Positions 17,187 through 25,938 of a stretch of 64,000 bases of DNA are shown in pieces; within the stretch, counting starts at the first letter, position 1, and each line of letters begins with the position of its first letter. Source of the stretch: Chitinophagaceae bacterium. Lineage in GTDB: Bacteria; Bacteroidota; Bacteroidia; Chitinophagales; Chitinophagaceae. The stretch is taken from positions 1,240,001-1,304,000 of the forward strand of contig JADKKJ010000011.1 of the NCBI GenBank assembly GCA_016720565.1. The letters are read 5' to 3'. Below the pieces are notes generated by a model. That model was not told the DNA's origin and did not search any database. It worked only from the letters and a program-made list of their open reading frames with translations. The translations under genes and the position numbers were made by a program.

Positions 17187-17482
17187 TGGAAAGATCATTG
17201 ATTCTGGAAATTGTTCTCCAGCAGGTTAATTCCCTGGTGGATACATTCTCCGACGACCAGAAATTTGAAGTTAGTGCTGAAACCCGTTTGTTTGGACAAA
17301 ATGCCAATATCGATTCCCTTTCCCTGGTGTCGTTAATAGTTGACATTGAATCCGTTTTTCTTACGGAATATGACGTTTTAGTGTCCTTGACAGACGACCG
17401 AGCGATGACAAGACCTGTGAGTCCTTTCAATGACGTATCTACCTTAGTGGATTATTTGGATGAGGTAATTAACCATAATTAA
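17186..17482 (+). CDS. Acyl carrier protein (first of two)
   Basis: 98 residues, a little longer than a standard ACP. The phosphopantetheine attachment Ser is in NANIDSLSLVSLIVDIES (about residue 48), followed by the usual helix III and a C-terminal STLVDYLDEVI. It belongs to the type that accompanies dedicated, non-housekeeping acyl pathways; the locus contains KAS III, reductases and an activating enzyme but no malonyl transferase. Starts on the last base of the FdtA-like gene. Confidence 0.82.
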   Translation: MERSLILEIVLQQVNSLVDTFSDDQKFEVSAETRLFGQNANIDSLSLVSLIVDIESVFLTEYDVLVSLTDDRAMTRPVSPFNDVSTLVDYLDEVINHN

Positions 17483-17507
17483 ATGGGAATATATAATCAT
17501 TGTAATT

Positions 17508-18224
17508 ATGTACACTAATAAAGTTGTATTAATCACGGGATCCAGCAGGGGGGTTGGATTAGAGTTGGCCAGGCATTTTCTTGAAAGTGGTGCTGTAGTA
17601 ATTGGTATTAGCAGGAATGACTCAGAAATATCGCATTCAAATTACCATCATTATTCCGTTGACCTTTCTGACCCGGAAGCTATTGTAAATGCATTTCAGC
17701 GTAAGATTTCAAAGAATTTTAAAAGAATTGATATTGTTTTAAACAATGCTGCTGTTATGACTTCGCAGTATTCCATGATCATACCATTGAAGAATGTGGT
17801 GGAAATGGTAAATGTGAATCTTTTAGGTGTATTTTTTGTGTCAAGGGAGGCTGCTAAGCTTATGAGAGGCCAGTCTCCTGGCAGAATAATCAACATTGGA
17901 TCAATGGCCTCTGTTCTTCAGCCGGCTGGTGATGCCATATATGCTGCCACAAAAGCTGGTATTCAAACATTAGCTAATACAATGGCAAAAGAATTTTCCA
18001 GCATGAATGTTACCTGCAATACGTTGGCAATAAGTGCGATTGAAACTGATATGCTTAATTCTCATACAGAATCGGCCAAATTGAAGATCCGGGAAATAAT
18101 TGGTTCTTTACCTATTCCGAGGATGGCCACTATGGCAGACATAACAAATGCGGTTGATTTTTTTGCATCGGACAAAAGTTCCTACATAACAGCTCAGATT
18201 ATATATTTAGGAGGAGTAAATTAA
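17508..18224 (+). CDS. FabG-like short-chain dehydrogenase/reductase
   Basis: 238 residues. Rossmann motif VLITGSSRGVGLELARHF (TGxxxGxG) at the N-terminus, NNAA at about residue 82, catalytic Ser in INIGSMAS and YAATK (about 148-152). The C-terminus SYITAQIIYLGGVN is as in FabG ketoreductases. Next to an ACP and a KAS III the likely substrate is a 3-ketoacyl-ACP; a sugar substrate is less likely but possible. Stop directly abuts the GTG start of the hydrolase gene. Confidence 0.83.
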   Translation: MYTNKVVLITGSSRGVGLELARHFLESGAVVIGISRNDSEISHSNYHHYSVDLSDPEAIVNAFQRKISKNFKRIDIVLNNAAVMTSQYSMIIPLKNVVEMVNVNLLGVFFVSREAAKLMRGQSPGRIINIGSMASVLQPAGDAIYAATKAGIQTLANTMAKEFSSMNVTCNTLAISAIETDMLNSHTESAKLKIREIIGSLPIPRMATMADITNAVDFFASDKSSYITAQIIYLGGVN

Positions 18225-18869
18225 GTGAGTATCATTCGAATAAATAACAAGTCTTTTCCTTCCAACACTTATTTACTGGTTGGTAAGAAAAAAGATCACT
18301 GCGTTATTATAGACCCAGGCCTGGACCCGGATATTATAGATGAAAAGATTTTTTCGGAAAATTTACTGCCAATAGGTATCGTTTGCACGCATGGACATTT
18401 TGATCATGTAGGCAGCGTCTCTTTCTTTCAAAAAAAGTACAGCAACATACCTTTTTATCTTCATGAAGGTGATGTCAAGATATCTCAATCTGTAAATTTT
18501 TTTTTGAAATTGGCCAGAGTTGATAAATGGATAGATACAGCGTTGCCGGACAAGATTTTAAAAGGCAGGTTACAGGGAGTGGAGCTGGGAGAATTTTTAT
18601 TAACTGCCCATCATTTTCCCGGCCATACGGATGGTAGCTGTATAATTGAATGGGAAGAAAATTTGTTTACTGGTGATATGGTCTATAAGAAGGGGTTAGG
18701 TGTAAATAGCTTTCCGGGTGAAAAACAGAATGAACTAAAGAAATCGATTGAAAGATTGCTTTCTTCATTTCCGGACAGCACGATGATTTTTCCGGGACAC
18801 GGAGATGCGGTTACTTTGTGTGAATTGAAGACTAATAATACCGAATTGATGAATTATATAATGAGATAA
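18225..18869 (+). CDS. Metallo-beta-lactamase-fold hydrolase (possible acyl-ACP thioesterase)
   Basis: 214 residues from a GTG placed immediately after the SDR stop. The zinc-binding motif THGHFDH (HxHxDH, about 64-70) is present, followed by HHFPGHTDGS with the third metal-site His, LFTGDMVY with the bridging Asp, and a late FPGHG. The glyoxalase II-like subclass hydrolyses thioesters. In a cluster with ACPs the reasonable guess is release or proofreading of acyl-ACP, as for metallo-hydrolase thioesterases in polyketide clusters. The stop overlaps the KAS III start (TAATG). Confidence 0.78.
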   Translation: MSIIRINNKSFPSNTYLLVGKKKDHCVIIDPGLDPDIIDEKIFSENLLPIGIVCTHGHFDHVGSVSFFQKKYSNIPFYLHEGDVKISQSVNFFLKLARVDKWIDTALPDKILKGRLQGVELGEFLLTAHHFPGHTDGSCIIEWEENLFTGDMVYKKGLGVNSFPGEKQNELKKSIERLLSSFPDSTMIFPGHGDAVTLCELKTNNTELMNYIMR

Positions 18870-19873
18870 TGAGTAATTTTTTAATTAATTATGGTATTGG
18901 TATTTCTGGGGCTAGTCATAGTTTAGGATCAAAAGTGCAGTCAAATGAAGAATTGTGCCTCGGTCTTGAGAATACAACCCCTGACTGGATCATTTCCAAA
19001 ACAGGAATTAAACGCCGCTATCATGTTGCTGAAAATGAAACGGCCTCCAGCCTTGCCCTGGGAGCCTGTAAAGAATTAATAGAGAAATATAGCGTCAACT
19101 TAAATGAAGTTGGATTGATAATCGTTGCTTCTTTTAGCCAGGATTATTTGTTCCCTCCGTTGTCTGCTAAGATTCATAAGGATCTTGGTTTGCCAAAAAG
19201 CTGCCAGATAATTGATCTCAATACTAATTGCACTGGTCTCGTTACAGCTTTAACCACAGCCTCGGAACGAATGATAATGGATAAATCCATTAAGACTTCC
19301 ATTGTCATTGGAGTGGAGGTTTTATCGAAATTTACAAATCCAAAAGACGCTGATACAGCTGTGTTTTTTAGTGACGGAGCGTCTGCCACGCTATTAACAA
19401 GAGTAGAAGAAGGGGCGGGATATGTTTGTTCCAGTTACCTGACTGATTCATCAACTTATGAGTCTGTTCGGATGCGTGGTGGCGGGTCCTCTTTCCCGGT
19501 AGGAACTGAAATTGCGAAAGATAGTTTGTTCATTGAGCAAAATGGGCTGGCTACGTGGAAACAGGCTGTTACTAATTTGCCGGTTGTAGTACATCAATTG
19601 CTTACCAAGGCCGGTATGACAGTGAGTGATATTGATTTTATCATTTTCCACCAGGCCAATCTGTTTCTGATTAATTATGTTATGCAAAAAATGAAAATAC
19701 CACTGGATCGGACATTCACTAATGTGGATGAGATTGGTAATACCGGAAGCGCAAGTTTAGGGATCGCTTTAAGTGAGGCTTTCGACAGTGGGAAAATAAA
19801 AAGGGGTCAAAAAGTAGTGCTTGCAGGCGTAGGGGCCGGCTTCAATTTCGGGGCCTGTTTGTTTAAATTTTAA
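18869..19873 (+). CDS. FabH-like 3-ketoacyl-ACP synthase III
   Basis: 334 residues. All KAS III catalytic residues are visible: Cys121 in DLNTNCTGLVTAL, His261 in IIFHQANLFLINY and Asn291 in EIGNTGSASLGIAL. The C-terminus GVGAGFNFGACLF is also typical. Such enzymes condense an acyl starter with an ACP-bound unit. Here the neighbouring FkbH-type enzyme suggests a glyceryl-ACP partner, as in tetronate clusters; a simple acetyl-malonyl condensation is the alternative. It lies between the hydrolase and the methyltransferase genes. Confidence 0.87.
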   Translation: MSNFLINYGIGISGASHSLGSKVQSNEELCLGLENTTPDWIISKTGIKRRYHVAENETASSLALGACKELIEKYSVNLNEVGLIIVASFSQDYLFPPLSAKIHKDLGLPKSCQIIDLNTNCTGLVTALTTASERMIMDKSIKTSIVIGVEVLSKFTNPKDADTAVFFSDGASATLLTRVEEGAGYVCSSYLTDSSTYESVRMRGGGSSFPVGTEIAKDSLFIEQNGLATWKQAVTNLPVVVHQLLTKAGMTVSDIDFIIFHQANLFLINYVMQKMKIPLDRTFTNVDEIGNTGSASLGIALSEAFDSGKIKRGQKVVLAGVGAGFNFGACLFKF

Positions 19874-19877
19874 GTGA

Positions 19878-20813
19878 ATGGAAAAAACAGTTAATGAATT
19901 TGCCTTTCTTGATGAGATTCTTGTTGAGATAGGGAAAGTGGATAAGCTCCATATTCGCAAGGTGGAGGCTAATGTAAATTTATTGAAGAAGACGTATTCA
20001 CTGGAATACAACCTTCTTTTAAAGATGATTTATGAATATTACAGAAAGGCCGGCTATACAGCGCAAAGGGTTTCAAATGATTATATGTCTATGGTCAGGG
20101 ATATGAGAAAGGAGGGGCTTTATTTTTATAAGAATAACAGTTATAGCTGTAAGAGCCAGGTGGATGCTAATGAGAAGGTTTACTCAAAACCCGAGGTGAT
20201 GGAGTATTACATGAGTGCTCTTTTGATATCACAGATTTTATGGAAGCATCATTTTGTCATATTTATTTATTTTAAAGAGAAACTGGCTTCCTATTTTGAG
20301 CAAGGCAGAAAGATCAGGATTCTTGATGTTGGACCCGGCCATGGATTTTTCTCCTTTTTTGTTAAGGAAACTTTTCCTGATTATGACAGAATTGATTTTG
20401 TTGATATTAGTGCAACATCGTTAAATCTTACCAAAAACATTATAGGGAGCGGCAACAAACTGAACTATTACCTAAAGGATATTTTTGAATACGAGGAGTC
20501 CAATAAATACGACTTCATTATTCTTGGTGAGGTCATTGAACACCTTGATGAACCGAAAAAGATTTTGTCTAAGTTAGGACGACTGTTGGGAGATAATGGT
20601 ATTTTCTGGATCACAACTCCCACTAATTCTCCCGCGCTGGACCATGTGTATTTATTCAGGAGTAAAGAAGAAGTTTTTTCTTTGGTCGAGGACTGCGGGT
20701 TAGTAATTGAAGATCACGTAAGTTGTTTTGCAGAGGAAGTTTCTGAGGAAGTGGCCATTGAAAAGAGAATCACAAATCTTGTCGGATTGTTTTGTAAAAA
20801 TAAGACATCATGA
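19878..20813 (+). CDS. Class I SAM-dependent methyltransferase
   Basis: 311 residues. The first 140 are an uncharacterised helical region; the SAM-binding motif I is RILDVGPGHGFFSFFV (about 150-165) and motif III-like DFIILGEVIEHLDEPKKIL follows, as in UbiG/Methyltransf_11 proteins. The substrate could be an ACP-bound hydroxyacyl group (O-methylation, for example of a glyceryl unit) or the sugar. The long N-terminal region could bind the carrier protein, but that is a guess. The stop overlaps the MaoC-SDR start (ATGA). Confidence 0.8.
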   Translation: MEKTVNEFAFLDEILVEIGKVDKLHIRKVEANVNLLKKTYSLEYNLLLKMIYEYYRKAGYTAQRVSNDYMSMVRDMRKEGLYFYKNNSYSCKSQVDANEKVYSKPEVMEYYMSALLISQILWKHHFVIFIYFKEKLASYFEQGRKIRILDVGPGHGFFSFFVKETFPDYDRIDFVDISATSLNLTKNIIGSGNKLNYYLKDIFEYEESNKYDFIILGEVIEHLDEPKKILSKLGRLLGDNGIFWITTPTNSPALDHVYLFRSKEEVFSLVEDCGLVIEDHVSCFAEEVSEEVAIEKRITNLVGLFCKNKTS

Positions 20814-22000
20814 AATATACTGACATCAAAGTGGGTGATAAGGAATCACTCACTCATGCTATTACCACTGATGATTTGGGGAAATTTGTGGAGCTAACTG
20901 GTGATGACAACAAATTGCATATGGATGAAGCATATGCCAGTCGCACGAGTTTTAAAAAGCCAGTGGTTCATGGTATGCTGGGGGCTTCTTTTATTTCGGC
21001 TGTGATTGGAACCAAATTACCCGGAGACGGGGCGCTTTGGTTTTCCCAAACACTTGAGTTTATTATACCGGTTCGTGTTGGGGATACATTGGTTGTTGAG
21101 GCTGAGGTTATAAAGAAGTATGATAAAGACCAGATCATTGAACTCAGGACCGAAATCAAGAATCAGTTCAGGCAGGTTGTAACAAGAGGTATTGCAAAGG
21201 TCAAAATAATTGAACAGGAACAGGACGTTTTGACTGCCGAGACCGCCTTGCCCCCGGATGCCCGTCGGACAGCTCTGGTGATAGGGGGAACGGGGGGTAT
21301 CGGAAGGGAGGTTTGCCTTCAACTGGCTAAGGATGGAATGGATGTAATAATTCATTATAATAATAATGCGAAGAAGGCAAATGAGATAAGATCGGAAATT
21401 GAGAAAACTGGCGTGAAAGCTGTCACTTCCCAGGCGGATCTGCTGGATGAAGAGCAGATTAAGGCCATGTTAAGTGCTGCTGTCAGAGCCTACGGGAAAA
21501 TTGATGTGCTGGTGAATTGTGTTGCAACTGTCATACCTGCTATTAAGTTTCAGCATCTTGAATGGAGTGATTTTTCCAGGCAGTTGGATATGTATGTTAA
21601 GTCTGCATTTCTCATATTAAATAAGGCAATTCCCTTGATGGTTGAAAAGGGATATGGTAAAATCATTCATATCGGAAGTTATGCGGTTGACAAGCCTAAT
21701 AATGATTGGGCTCATTATATCACAGCAAAAGCAGCAGTATGGGGTATGACCCGTGCGCTGGCATTGGAGTTTGCTCCAAAAGGGTTACGAATTAATATGG
21801 TAACACCGAGTTTAGTTGACACTAATTTGACTTCAGATATCCCGGAAAAAACCAAATTACTTACTGCGAGCCAGACTCCGGCAAGGAGACTGGCCTCTGC
21901 ATCGGATGTTGCCGGAGCTGTGTCTTTTCTTGCTTCTGCTAAATCTGATTTTCTGGTGGGTGAGAATATTCGGGTAAACGGCGGTCAGATCATGTTGTAA
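20810..22000 (+). CDS. MaoC-type (R)-hydratase fused to a short-chain reductase
   Basis: 396 residues with two domains. Residues 1-140 are a hot-dog MaoC domain with the hydratase motif FVELTGDDNKLHMDEAYAS and the Asp/His pair, plus VVHGMLGASFIS. Residues about 148-396 are an SDR with GGTGGIGREVCLQLAKDG, NCVA, IGSYA and catalytic YITAK, ending GENIRVNGGQIML as in FabG. The fusion could dehydrate or hydrate a 3-hydroxyacyl-ACP and reduce the matching ketone in one protein. The two activities are encoded separately in most bacteria. ATGA overlap with the methyltransferase gene. Confidence 0.87.
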   Translation: MKYTDIKVGDKESLTHAITTDDLGKFVELTGDDNKLHMDEAYASRTSFKKPVVHGMLGASFISAVIGTKLPGDGALWFSQTLEFIIPVRVGDTLVVEAEVIKKYDKDQIIELRTEIKNQFRQVVTRGIAKVKIIEQEQDVLTAETALPPDARRTALVIGGTGGIGREVCLQLAKDGMDVIIHYNNNAKKANEIRSEIEKTGVKAVTSQADLLDEEQIKAMLSAAVRAYGKIDVLVNCVATVIPAIKFQHLEWSDFSRQLDMYVKSAFLILNKAIPLMVEKGYGKIIHIGSYAVDKPNNDWAHYITAKAAVWGMTRALALEFAPKGLRINMVTPSLVDTNLTSDIPEKTKLLTASQTPARRLASASDVAGAVSFLASAKSDFLVGENIRVNGGQIML

Positions 22001-22009
22001 AACTGACAT

Positions 22010-23773
22010 ATGGTAGAGTTGAAATACACGCAGATTTTACAGGAGAATAAAATATTAAAGGAAAAGGTAAGTGGTGAGCCTTTTAGGGTAGCCATTTTAT
22101 CCAACATAACAGTCAATACGATTAAGGAACTGATCGAATACGACCTGAGGCGAAATGGGGTCAATCCGATCGTTGAATTCGGAAACTTTGACAACATCGT
22201 GCAGGATAGCCTTGAGTATGCCGACCACAACCTGGTGATCATCTTTTTCGACTTGCAAACTCTTGTGGATAATATTCCAGGTTATTTTGAGGGGTTGAGT
22301 GATGACAAAGTCGATCAGGTGGAAAAAAGGATAATGGGAGAGATCGATCTGATTTTTAGTAATCTTAAAACTACCGCAACTGTTGTCTTTAATAAATTTA
22401 CCTCAGGGTTTTTTCCTTCTGGATTCATAAAAATCACCAAGATTGAATCTTTGGTTGATCGCCTGAACCGTTATTTGACAACAAGCTGTCCCATGAATGT
22501 TGAGTTGCTGGATCTGGGAAAGGTAGTTGGGGACATAGGTATCGGTCAGGCTATTGATGTGCGATTTTACTATTCTTCGAAAGCACCCTATACTATTCCT
22601 TTATTTAAGAAATATATGGAGGCCATAAAGCCAATTATTTTGAGGGTATCGGGGAAGTTTAAAAAAGCTTTAGTTTTTGATTGTGATAATACTTTGTGGA
22701 AAGGGGTAATTGGGGAGGATGGGATGGACAAAATTGAGATGTCCTCTACTTCAGTGGCAGGAAGACCCTATTTTGAGGTTCAGCGTATCGCAAAATTTCT
22801 TAGTGAACGCGGGGTAATGATATGTATCTGTAGCAAGAATAATGCTGACGACGTAGAGGATGTGTTCTTGAATCATAAAGACATGGTTTTGAGAAATGAG
22901 GATATAATTCTGAAAAAGGTGAATTGGATTGATAAGGCGACTAATATAAGAGAGATATCGAGAGAACTTAATATTGGGTTGGAAAGCATAATTTTTATCG
23001 ACGATTCTGCTATGGAAACTGATTTAATTCGGCAACAGGTCCCCGAGATCACCGTTTTTCAGGTTCCAGCTGCTGTTCATGAGTACCCGAAGTCGTTTTT
23101 AAATTCTCTATATAACTTGTTTGATCTTTCAGGAACGGAAGAAGATAGGAAAAGGACGACATTGTATAAGGAGCAGTTTGTTCGGCAGAGTGAAACGTCG
23201 AAATTTGAGTCCATAGAAGATTATCTAAGTTCTCTTGATATCTTTTTGAGCATAACATTGAATGATAAAGTTAATATTGGAAGGATCGCGCAACTAACTC
23301 AGAAAACAAATCAATTTAATCTTACAACGATCAGGTATTCAGAGGCTCAGATCGCTGAGTATATGGAAGATCACGGAACGATGATCTTTTCTGTTTTTAT
23401 CAAGGATAAATTCGGAGATAGCGGGATTACAGCAATTTGTATTGTTAAAGAAGACCCGACCAATAATAAAGCTGTTTTTATTGATAGCTTCCTAATGAGT
23501 TGTCGAATTATTGGACGGAATATCGAGGTTTGTTTTTTAGATTTCGTATTACGATATTTAAAGGACAGGGGATATGAGAACGTGCTTGCGACCTACCGAA
23601 GAACACAGAAGAATGGGCAAGTAGAATCGTTTTACGAAAAAATGGGATTCAAATTTCAAGCAGTTGGTGATGATGGGAAGGATTATTTTATTATTCTTTC
23701 AGAGTATGTTCCCTTTGAAATTGCATATATACGTTCTGAGTTTAATGGCAGTTTAAAAATAAAATCTACATAA
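22010..23773 (+). CDS. FkbH-like HAD-superfamily protein (glyceryl-ACP synthase type)
   Basis: 587 residues. A variable N-terminal domain (1-215) is followed by the HAD domain with KALVFDCDNTLWKGVIGEDG (DxDxT-like motif at about 225), CICSKNN, and IIFIDDSAMETDLI; the C-terminal 150 residues resemble a GNAT fold (DSFLMSCRIIGRNIEVCFLD, VESFYEKMGFKF). FkbH-type proteins take 1,3-bisphosphoglycerate, dephosphorylate it and load D-glycerate onto an ACP. An ACP gene follows 4 bp downstream. Homologues also occur in polyketide, tetronate and surface-glycan loci. The glyceryl product here is inferred from the family. Confidence 0.88.
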   Translation: MVELKYTQILQENKILKEKVSGEPFRVAILSNITVNTIKELIEYDLRRNGVNPIVEFGNFDNIVQDSLEYADHNLVIIFFDLQTLVDNIPGYFEGLSDDKVDQVEKRIMGEIDLIFSNLKTTATVVFNKFTSGFFPSGFIKITKIESLVDRLNRYLTTSCPMNVELLDLGKVVGDIGIGQAIDVRFYYSSKAPYTIPLFKKYMEAIKPIILRVSGKFKKALVFDCDNTLWKGVIGEDGMDKIEMSSTSVAGRPYFEVQRIAKFLSERGVMICICSKNNADDVEDVFLNHKDMVLRNEDIILKKVNWIDKATNIREISRELNIGLESIIFIDDSAMETDLIRQQVPEITVFQVPAAVHEYPKSFLNSLYNLFDLSGTEEDRKRTTLYKEQFVRQSETSKFESIEDYLSSLDIFLSITLNDKVNIGRIAQLTQKTNQFNLTTIRYSEAQIAEYMEDHGTMIFSVFIKDKFGDSGITAICIVKEDPTNNKAVFIDSFLMSCRIIGRNIEVCFLDFVLRYLKDRGYENVLATYRRTQKNGQVESFYEKMGFKFQAVGDDGKDYFIILSEYVPFEIAYIRSEFNGSLKIKST

Positions 23774-23777
23774 TTGT

Positions 23778-24014
23778 ATGGAAAGCATTGAGAAGCGAAT
23801 TTCGCTGTTAATGAGCACCGTTTTTGAAATTCCTGAATCTGAAATTTCGGTAAATAGTTCAATTGATACTATTGATTCCTGGGATTCCATCAGGCACTTA
23901 AATCTGATTCTGGCTCTGGAGGAGGAGTTTGGTATCGTAATACCTGATGAAGAGGTAGGTAATCTTGTAAATTTTAAGTTAATCGAGTTAATTATTACAG
24001 AGAATGTCAAGTAA
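23778..24014 (+). CDS. Acyl carrier protein (second of two)
   Basis: 78 residues, the standard ACP size. The phosphopantetheine serine lies in DTIDSWDSIRHLNLILALEE (about residue 35), the D-S-W-D-S form common in ACPs that pair with FkbH proteins, followed by EFGIVIPDEEV. The stop overlaps the start of the AMP ligase gene by 11 bp. Likely carries the glyceryl or related acyl unit made by the preceding enzyme. Confidence 0.9.
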   Translation: MESIEKRISLLMSTVFEIPESEISVNSSIDTIDSWDSIRHLNLILALEEEFGIVIPDEEVGNLVNFKLIELIITENVK

Positions 24015-25353
24015 TATTGATTTTTTGATTGATAATTTCCAGGTTTATAATAAGGATTGTGCATTGATTTGGAAGGGTGAATTTATCACCTATGAACATC
24101 TTTTGCGCAGAGTGGAGGCATGGAATGATCGTTTGAAGGAATTGGAAGCAGGGTCTATTGTAGGTCTGGAAGGTGATTTTTCACCTGAGTCTATAGCGCT
24201 GCTTTTATCATTAATTGGGAAAAAGGCTATTGTAGTTCCTCTTGATATTAATAATGCAGATAGAAATAAAGAGAAATATCAAATTGCCCAGTTGGATCTC
24301 CTGATCAGGATAACAGATGATAATGATATCAGTTTTCATAAGGTTGCTAAGGATCTGTCCCCCAATGAGCTTTATGATGTAATCAGGAAATCTGGTAGTC
24401 CGGGGCTTGTTTTATTTACATCAGGCTCATCTGGAAAACCCAAGGCAGCGCTTCACAATTTCTCAAAGCTTCTAGATAAATTCCGGACGAGACGAAAGGC
24501 GCTTAAAACAATTAATTTCCTGCTGTTTGATCATTGGGGCGGATTAAATACGTTATTTCATATTCTGTCAAATGGCGGAACCGTAGTTATTCTTGAAAAC
24601 AGGAATCCTGACTATGTATGTAGCCTTATAGAAAAATATCAGGTGGAACTATTGCCCACATCTCCCACGTTTTTAAATATGCTTCTGTTTAGCCGGGCCT
24701 ATGAAAGGTATTCTCTTGATAGTCTGAAGTTGATTACCTATGGTGCTGAGCCAATGCCGGAATCGTTATTAAAAAGTCTTAATCAGATATTCCCGGCGAT
24801 TGAATTTCAGCAGACCTATGGGCTGATTGAATTAGGTGTGATGCGTTCTAAATCAGAAGTGAAGGATTCCCTTTGGGTGAAGATTGGCGGCGAGGGCTTT
24901 GAAGTAAGGGTGGTTGATAATATGCTTCAAATTAAATCTGATTCAGCAATGCTTGGATACCTTAATGCCCCCAGTCCTTTTACTGCTGATGGATGGTTCC
25001 AGACAGGGGATGCAGTTGAGGTAAAGGGGGATTATTTCAGGATCCTCGGACGAAAATCAGAATTGATCAATGTTGGAGGGGAAAAGGTTTTCCCGCAGGA
25101 AATTGAGAACACTATTCTTGAGATCCCCGGAGTAGAAGATGTGCTGGTTTATGGCGAATCTCATCCCATGACGGGTAGTATTGTATGTGCCAAAATAAAA
25201 TATAGCGGTGTGGAAGATAAAAAGAAGCTGATCAATGTAATAAAGACGCATTGCAGATCAAAACTTGAATCTTTTAAAATACCAATCAAGATACAGGTGG
25301 TGGATGATTCCTTTGAATCTGCCAGGTTTAAAAAGACAAGGATAAATGGATAA
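24004..25353 (+). CDS. AMP-dependent acyl-ACP/CoA ligase
   Basis: 449 residues, short for the ANL superfamily (usually 500 or more). The AMP-loop LVLFTSGSSGKPKAAL is at about 137-152, with TYGAEPMPESLL, QTYGLIELGV and GWFQTGDAVEVKGDYFRILGR following. The small C-terminal domain contains INVGGEKVFPQEIE, and a Lys-rich end (SARFKKTRING) could hold the catalytic Lys. It would activate a carboxylic acid and load it on one of the two ACPs, or form an amide on a sugar amine. The compact N-terminus lacks part of the usual first subdomain. Confidence 0.85.
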   Translation: MSSNIDFLIDNFQVYNKDCALIWKGEFITYEHLLRRVEAWNDRLKELEAGSIVGLEGDFSPESIALLLSLIGKKAIVVPLDINNADRNKEKYQIAQLDLLIRITDDNDISFHKVAKDLSPNELYDVIRKSGSPGLVLFTSGSSGKPKAALHNFSKLLDKFRTRRKALKTINFLLFDHWGGLNTLFHILSNGGTVVILENRNPDYVCSLIEKYQVELLPTSPTFLNMLLFSRAYERYSLDSLKLITYGAEPMPESLLKSLNQIFPAIEFQQTYGLIELGVMRSKSEVKDSLWVKIGGEGFEVRVVDNMLQIKSDSAMLGYLNAPSPFTADGWFQTGDAVEVKGDYFRILGRKSELINVGGEKVFPQEIENTILEIPGVEDVLVYGESHPMTGSIVCAKIKYSGVEDKKKLINVIKTHCRSKLESFKIPIKIQVVDDSFESARFKKTRING

Positions 25354-25936
25354 TTTATTCTCTCCGGAAATATGGGGTCAATATGTTAAGCTGAGAAAGA
25401 TCGTTGTTCAGGATGCTGAGCAAGTATTTAAATGGCGTTCTGGTCCTTCCGGTAAGTATCTGCGAAATTTTTCCGGTTATTCTGTTGAATCTCAAAAAGA
25501 ATGGATCTCTTTAAGGAAGGATAACGAGATCAATTATATTATTACAGATAGCAAGACCGGCGTAAACGTTGGAACCATTGGAATATACGATGTCAGTATA
25601 GATGATAGGGTCGCCAATGTAGGCAGGCTGCTATTAGATGAGGTTTGGCTGGCCAAATCTAATCCTTATGGACTTGAAGCCATGTTATTGTGTTACGACT
25701 TTGTCTTTAATAAAATGGAATATAGAAAGATAACAGGCGATATCCTTGGTTCAAATGAATCAATGATAAAACTGCAGAAATATTTAGGGATGATAGAAGA
25801 AGGTGTGTTAAAACAGCATTTGTTCCTAAATGGGAAATTTGAAGACCTGCATATTATGTCTTTGTTTTCGTCAGATTTTGAAAAAGCATATAAAAAACGG
25901 ATTCAGTTTCTGCTGAAGTCCTTTAATAGTAAGTAA
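25346..25936 (+). CDS. GNAT acyltransferase (RimL/PseH-like), possible sugar N-acyltransferase
   Basis: 196 residues. The family start YVKLRKIVVQDAEQVFKWRS resembles RimJ/RimL and PseH-type acetyltransferases; GNVGRLLLDEVW-like (VANVGRLLLDEVW), GLEAMLLCYDFVF and SNESMIKLQKYLGMIEEGV are the usual acetyl-CoA-fold segments. PseH acetylates a nucleotide-linked aminosugar. Located between the acyl-activation genes and a FdtB-like aminotransferase gene, it is the best candidate to move the special acyl group from the ACP to the amino group of dTDP-Fuc3N/Qui3N. That substrate is inferred from context only. Confidence 0.75.
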   Translation: MDNLFSPEIWGQYVKLRKIVVQDAEQVFKWRSGPSGKYLRNFSGYSVESQKEWISLRKDNEINYIITDSKTGVNVGTIGIYDVSIDDRVANVGRLLLDEVWLAKSNPYGLEAMLLCYDFVFNKMEYRKITGDILGSNESMIKLQKYLGMIEEGVLKQHLFLNGKFEDLHIMSLFSSDFEKAYKKRIQFLLKSFNSK

Positions 25937-25938
25937 GT

